Assembly (NCBI RefSeq): GCF_001279525.1
Contig: NZ_LGDY01000100.1
Location: 68,796-132,795 of the forward strand
Direction: 5' to 3'
Origin: Nocardia sp. NRRL S-836
GTDB lineage: Bacteria > Actinomycetota > Actinomycetes > Mycobacteriales > Pseudonocardiaceae
DNA length: 64,000 bases
Positions 62,487 through 64,000 of the stretch are shown here, in pieces. The notes beneath the pieces were generated by a model that had not been told where the DNA came from, ran no database searches, and was given only the letters and a program-made list of their open reading frames with translations. A program made the translations under genes and the position numbers. Position 1 is the first letter of the stretch, and the number at the start of each line of letters is the position of its first letter.

Positions 62487-63806
62487 TCATGCGGGCTGTG
62501 CTGACGACATCGGGAGCTCCGACCTGATCGGGAGGTGTTTGCCCGCCGCGGTTCTCCGGATGTGCGGCACGTTCTCGACGTCGACGGTGACGCGGTCGGA
62601 CAGCAGGTGCCGGAAGCTCGCGCGGACGACATCGGCGTCGCGCTCCGGCCGGTAGCCGGGTCCGGCCACGACCAGGAGGACGACGCGGTCGAGCGCGGTC
62701 TGCACGAGCTGGAACTGGGCGATGTCGAGCCGCTCGCTGAGGATCAGGTGGTACGTCCAGTCGAGCAGCCGCCCGGAGGCGATGCGCGTGCCGCCCGGCA
62801 GCGTGAAGAAGCTGTTGCGCCGGCCCAGGAGCTGGTCGAGCGTCCGGCCACGAGGAGCGCCGCACGGGCACGTCGTGCTGCCGATCGCGCCGATGTCGTT
62901 CTGGCGGTAGCGGATCATCGGCATGGTGGTGTTGACCAGGTTCGTGCCGACGATCTCGCCCGGCTCACCGGGAGCCGCCGGAGCACCGGTGTCCTGGTCC
63001 AGGATCTCGCAGTGGCTCTGGGCTTCGACGAGGTGGTACGTGCCGTGGCGGCATTGCAGCGCGAGCCTGCCGAGCTCCTCGGTGGCGTACTCGTCCTGGA
63101 CCGGGCAGTCGAAGAACGCGGCCAGCTCGTCGCGGAACGCCTGCGATGACTGTTCCGAGTGCGTGATGACGGCGCGCAAACCGAGGGCGGGCAGGGGGTT
63201 CAGGGCGCGCAGCGTCTCGCGCAGCTCCGCCGCGATCGACGGGTACACCAGCAGCACCTGCGGCCGGTCCCGCAGGAGGCGGTCGGCGAGCTCGCCCACC
63301 GGACGGAGGTTCTCGAAGTAGGCGACGCGGTAGCCGAGCCCGCCGATCGACCGGTAGGGGTACTCGGAGGTGTTGGCGTAGAGCTGGCGGTCGCCGATCC
63401 GCAGGCCCAGGTGCCGCCGGTAAGCCTCGACACCGATGAGGCTGTCCTTGATCCAGTTGGTGTCGCTGCCGTGGACGTCGAGCACCTGACCGGACGAACC
63501 GGAGCTGCGCGACACGTGCGCCTTCCCCGTCTCTGCCCGCACGATCGCGGCCTCGCCCGCCGCGACCAGCTCGTCCTTCGTCGTCACCGGCACGTTCTGG
63601 AAGTCCTGCCAGGTGCGGACGTCCCGCGGGTGCACGCCCGCGGCGTCGAACTTCGCCCGGTAGAACTCGGTTCCCCCGTACGCCCTGAACAACACCCGGC
63701 GCACGTCGGAGAACCGGTCGCGCTCGGCGGTGAGCCTGCCGGGTCCCCGTTCCCAGGCGAACCTGGCCGTCATGGCGATCTGTGCCGCGATTCCCAGCTT
63801 GCGCAC
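62487..63806 (-). CDS. CapK/PaaK-like adenylate-forming enzyme
   Basis: 439 residues of the CoF synthetase/PaaK ANL subgroup. Phosphate loop VSRSSGSSGQVLDVHGS, DEYATEELGRLALQCRHG, MPMIRYRQNDIGAIG, the TTCPCGAPRGRTLDQLLGR segment with two Cys, and AGKHLPIRS with the C-terminal Lys. It should form an acyl-adenylate. Next to a FabG-like reductase and a terpene cyclase-P450, it may attach an acyl group or activate an acid for tailoring. Distinct from the PaaK-like gene at 36287 (low similarity by eye). Confidence 0.85.
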   Translation of the reverse strand: MRKLGIAAQIAMTARFAWERGPGRLTAERDRFSDVRRVLFRAYGGTEFYRAKFDAAGVHPRDVRTWQDFQNVPVTTKDELVAAGEAAIVRAETGKAHVSRSSGSSGQVLDVHGSDTNWIKDSLIGVEAYRRHLGLRIGDRQLYANTSEYPYRSIGGLGYRVAYFENLRPVGELADRLLRDRPQVLLVYPSIAAELRETLRALNPLPALGLRAVITHSEQSSQAFRDELAAFFDCPVQDEYATEELGRLALQCRHGTYHLVEAQSHCEILDQDTGAPAAPGEPGEIVGTNLVNTTMPMIRYRQNDIGAIGSTTCPCGAPRGRTLDQLLGRRNSFFTLPGGTRIASGRLLDWTYHLILSERLDIAQFQLVQTALDRVVLLVVAGPGYRPERDADVVRASFRHLLSDRVTVDVENVPHIRRTAAGKHLPIRSELPMSSAQPA

Positions 63807-63849
63807 GTCGAACCAACTCTCGTGTGAGTGTCCCTGGTGGACGGAGTGA

Positions 63850-64000
63850 TCACGGCGTCAGGTCGGCCCGGTGCGGGACCTCGATCTCCGCGGGTTCGAA
63901 CACGTCGAACGTCCACGACCTGATCTCGTTGGGCCACAACAACGTCACGCTGCCTTCCGCGGGCAGGTAGACGGCCGTGTGCAGGGTGCCGACGCCTGAC
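63850..64000 (-). CDS. 3' end of an unidentified gene
   Basis: The last 50 codons of a minus-strand gene that starts beyond the window: GVGTLHTAVYLPAEGSVTLL, WPNEIRSWTFDVFEPAEIEV then PHRADLTP and TGA. Beta-rich and acidic; too short to assign. It lies 43 bp upstream of the CapK-like gene and is likely in the same operon. Confidence 0.6.
   Translation of the reverse strand, partial: SGVGTLHTAVYLPAEGSVTLLWPNEIRSWTFDVFEPAEIEVPHRADLTP

Overview
The window is high-GC DNA with the codon habits of an actinomycete. The cmk-plsC-der operon, the AroH-type chorismate mutase, the KhtT/KhtU-like antiporter pair, the Lsr2 copy, the LigD-like ligase and a DUF6319-like PEAPKAEAPK-rich protein fit the family Pseudonocardiaceae (Lentzea/Saccharothrix-like). 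That placement is an inference; no rRNA is present.

Left part, 1-17975. Housekeeping genes surround an unusual block. After a DUF6319-like gene come a cytosolic subtilisin with a coupled I9-like small protein, a K+/H+ antiporter pair, a DUF1015 gene, a STAS protein and aroH. From 5588 to 13035 lies a candidate immune/signalling island. It encodes a TIR-macro fusion, an EccE-like protein, a four-helix membrane protein with an N-terminal RHIM-like amyloid motif, two divergently encoded nucleoside-phosphorylase-like proteins that each carry the same kind of motif, and an NrtR-type Nudix/winged-helix regulator. The shared theme is NAD/nucleotide chemistry plus amyloid templating. Then follow cmk, plsC, der, a LuxR-type two-component system and tRNA-Pro(GGG).

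Middle part, 18030-36290. This is accessory DNA downstream of the tRNA, with many broken genes. It holds an unknown 498-aa protein, transposase debris, a class I terpene synthase with a polyprenyl diphosphate synthase, an AarF/UbiB kinase with a small helical partner, a perfect 50-bp palindrome, Lsr2, a frameshifted DddA-like deaminase toxin coupled to an Imm1 immunity gene, two secreted trypsin-like proteases followed by a thiol-activated-cytolysin-like pore former, and relics of an IS630-type transposase and a replication-relaxation gene.

36287-44611 (minus strand) is a compact non-modular NRPS operon: free-standing adenylation domain (Asn-like pocket), carrier-methyltransferase fusion, free-standing condensation enzyme, MFS exporter, carrier-adenylation protein and a PaaK-like ligase. 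All junctions but the last overlap.

Right part, 45285-64000. Contents are a secreted protein with two near-identical repeats, an AraC regulator, a LigD-like ligase, an FtsX/LolD-type ABC transporter divergent from an OmpR/histidine-kinase pair with a visible operator array, several gene relics, and a terpene-type locus at 59001-61641 built around a rare terpene synthase-cytochrome P450 fusion. Facing it on the minus strand are a FabG-like reductase and a CapK/PaaK-like adenylate-forming enzyme. At least two reading frames (28689, 58253) are broken by single-base losses in short G or C runs, which could be real decay or assembly error.
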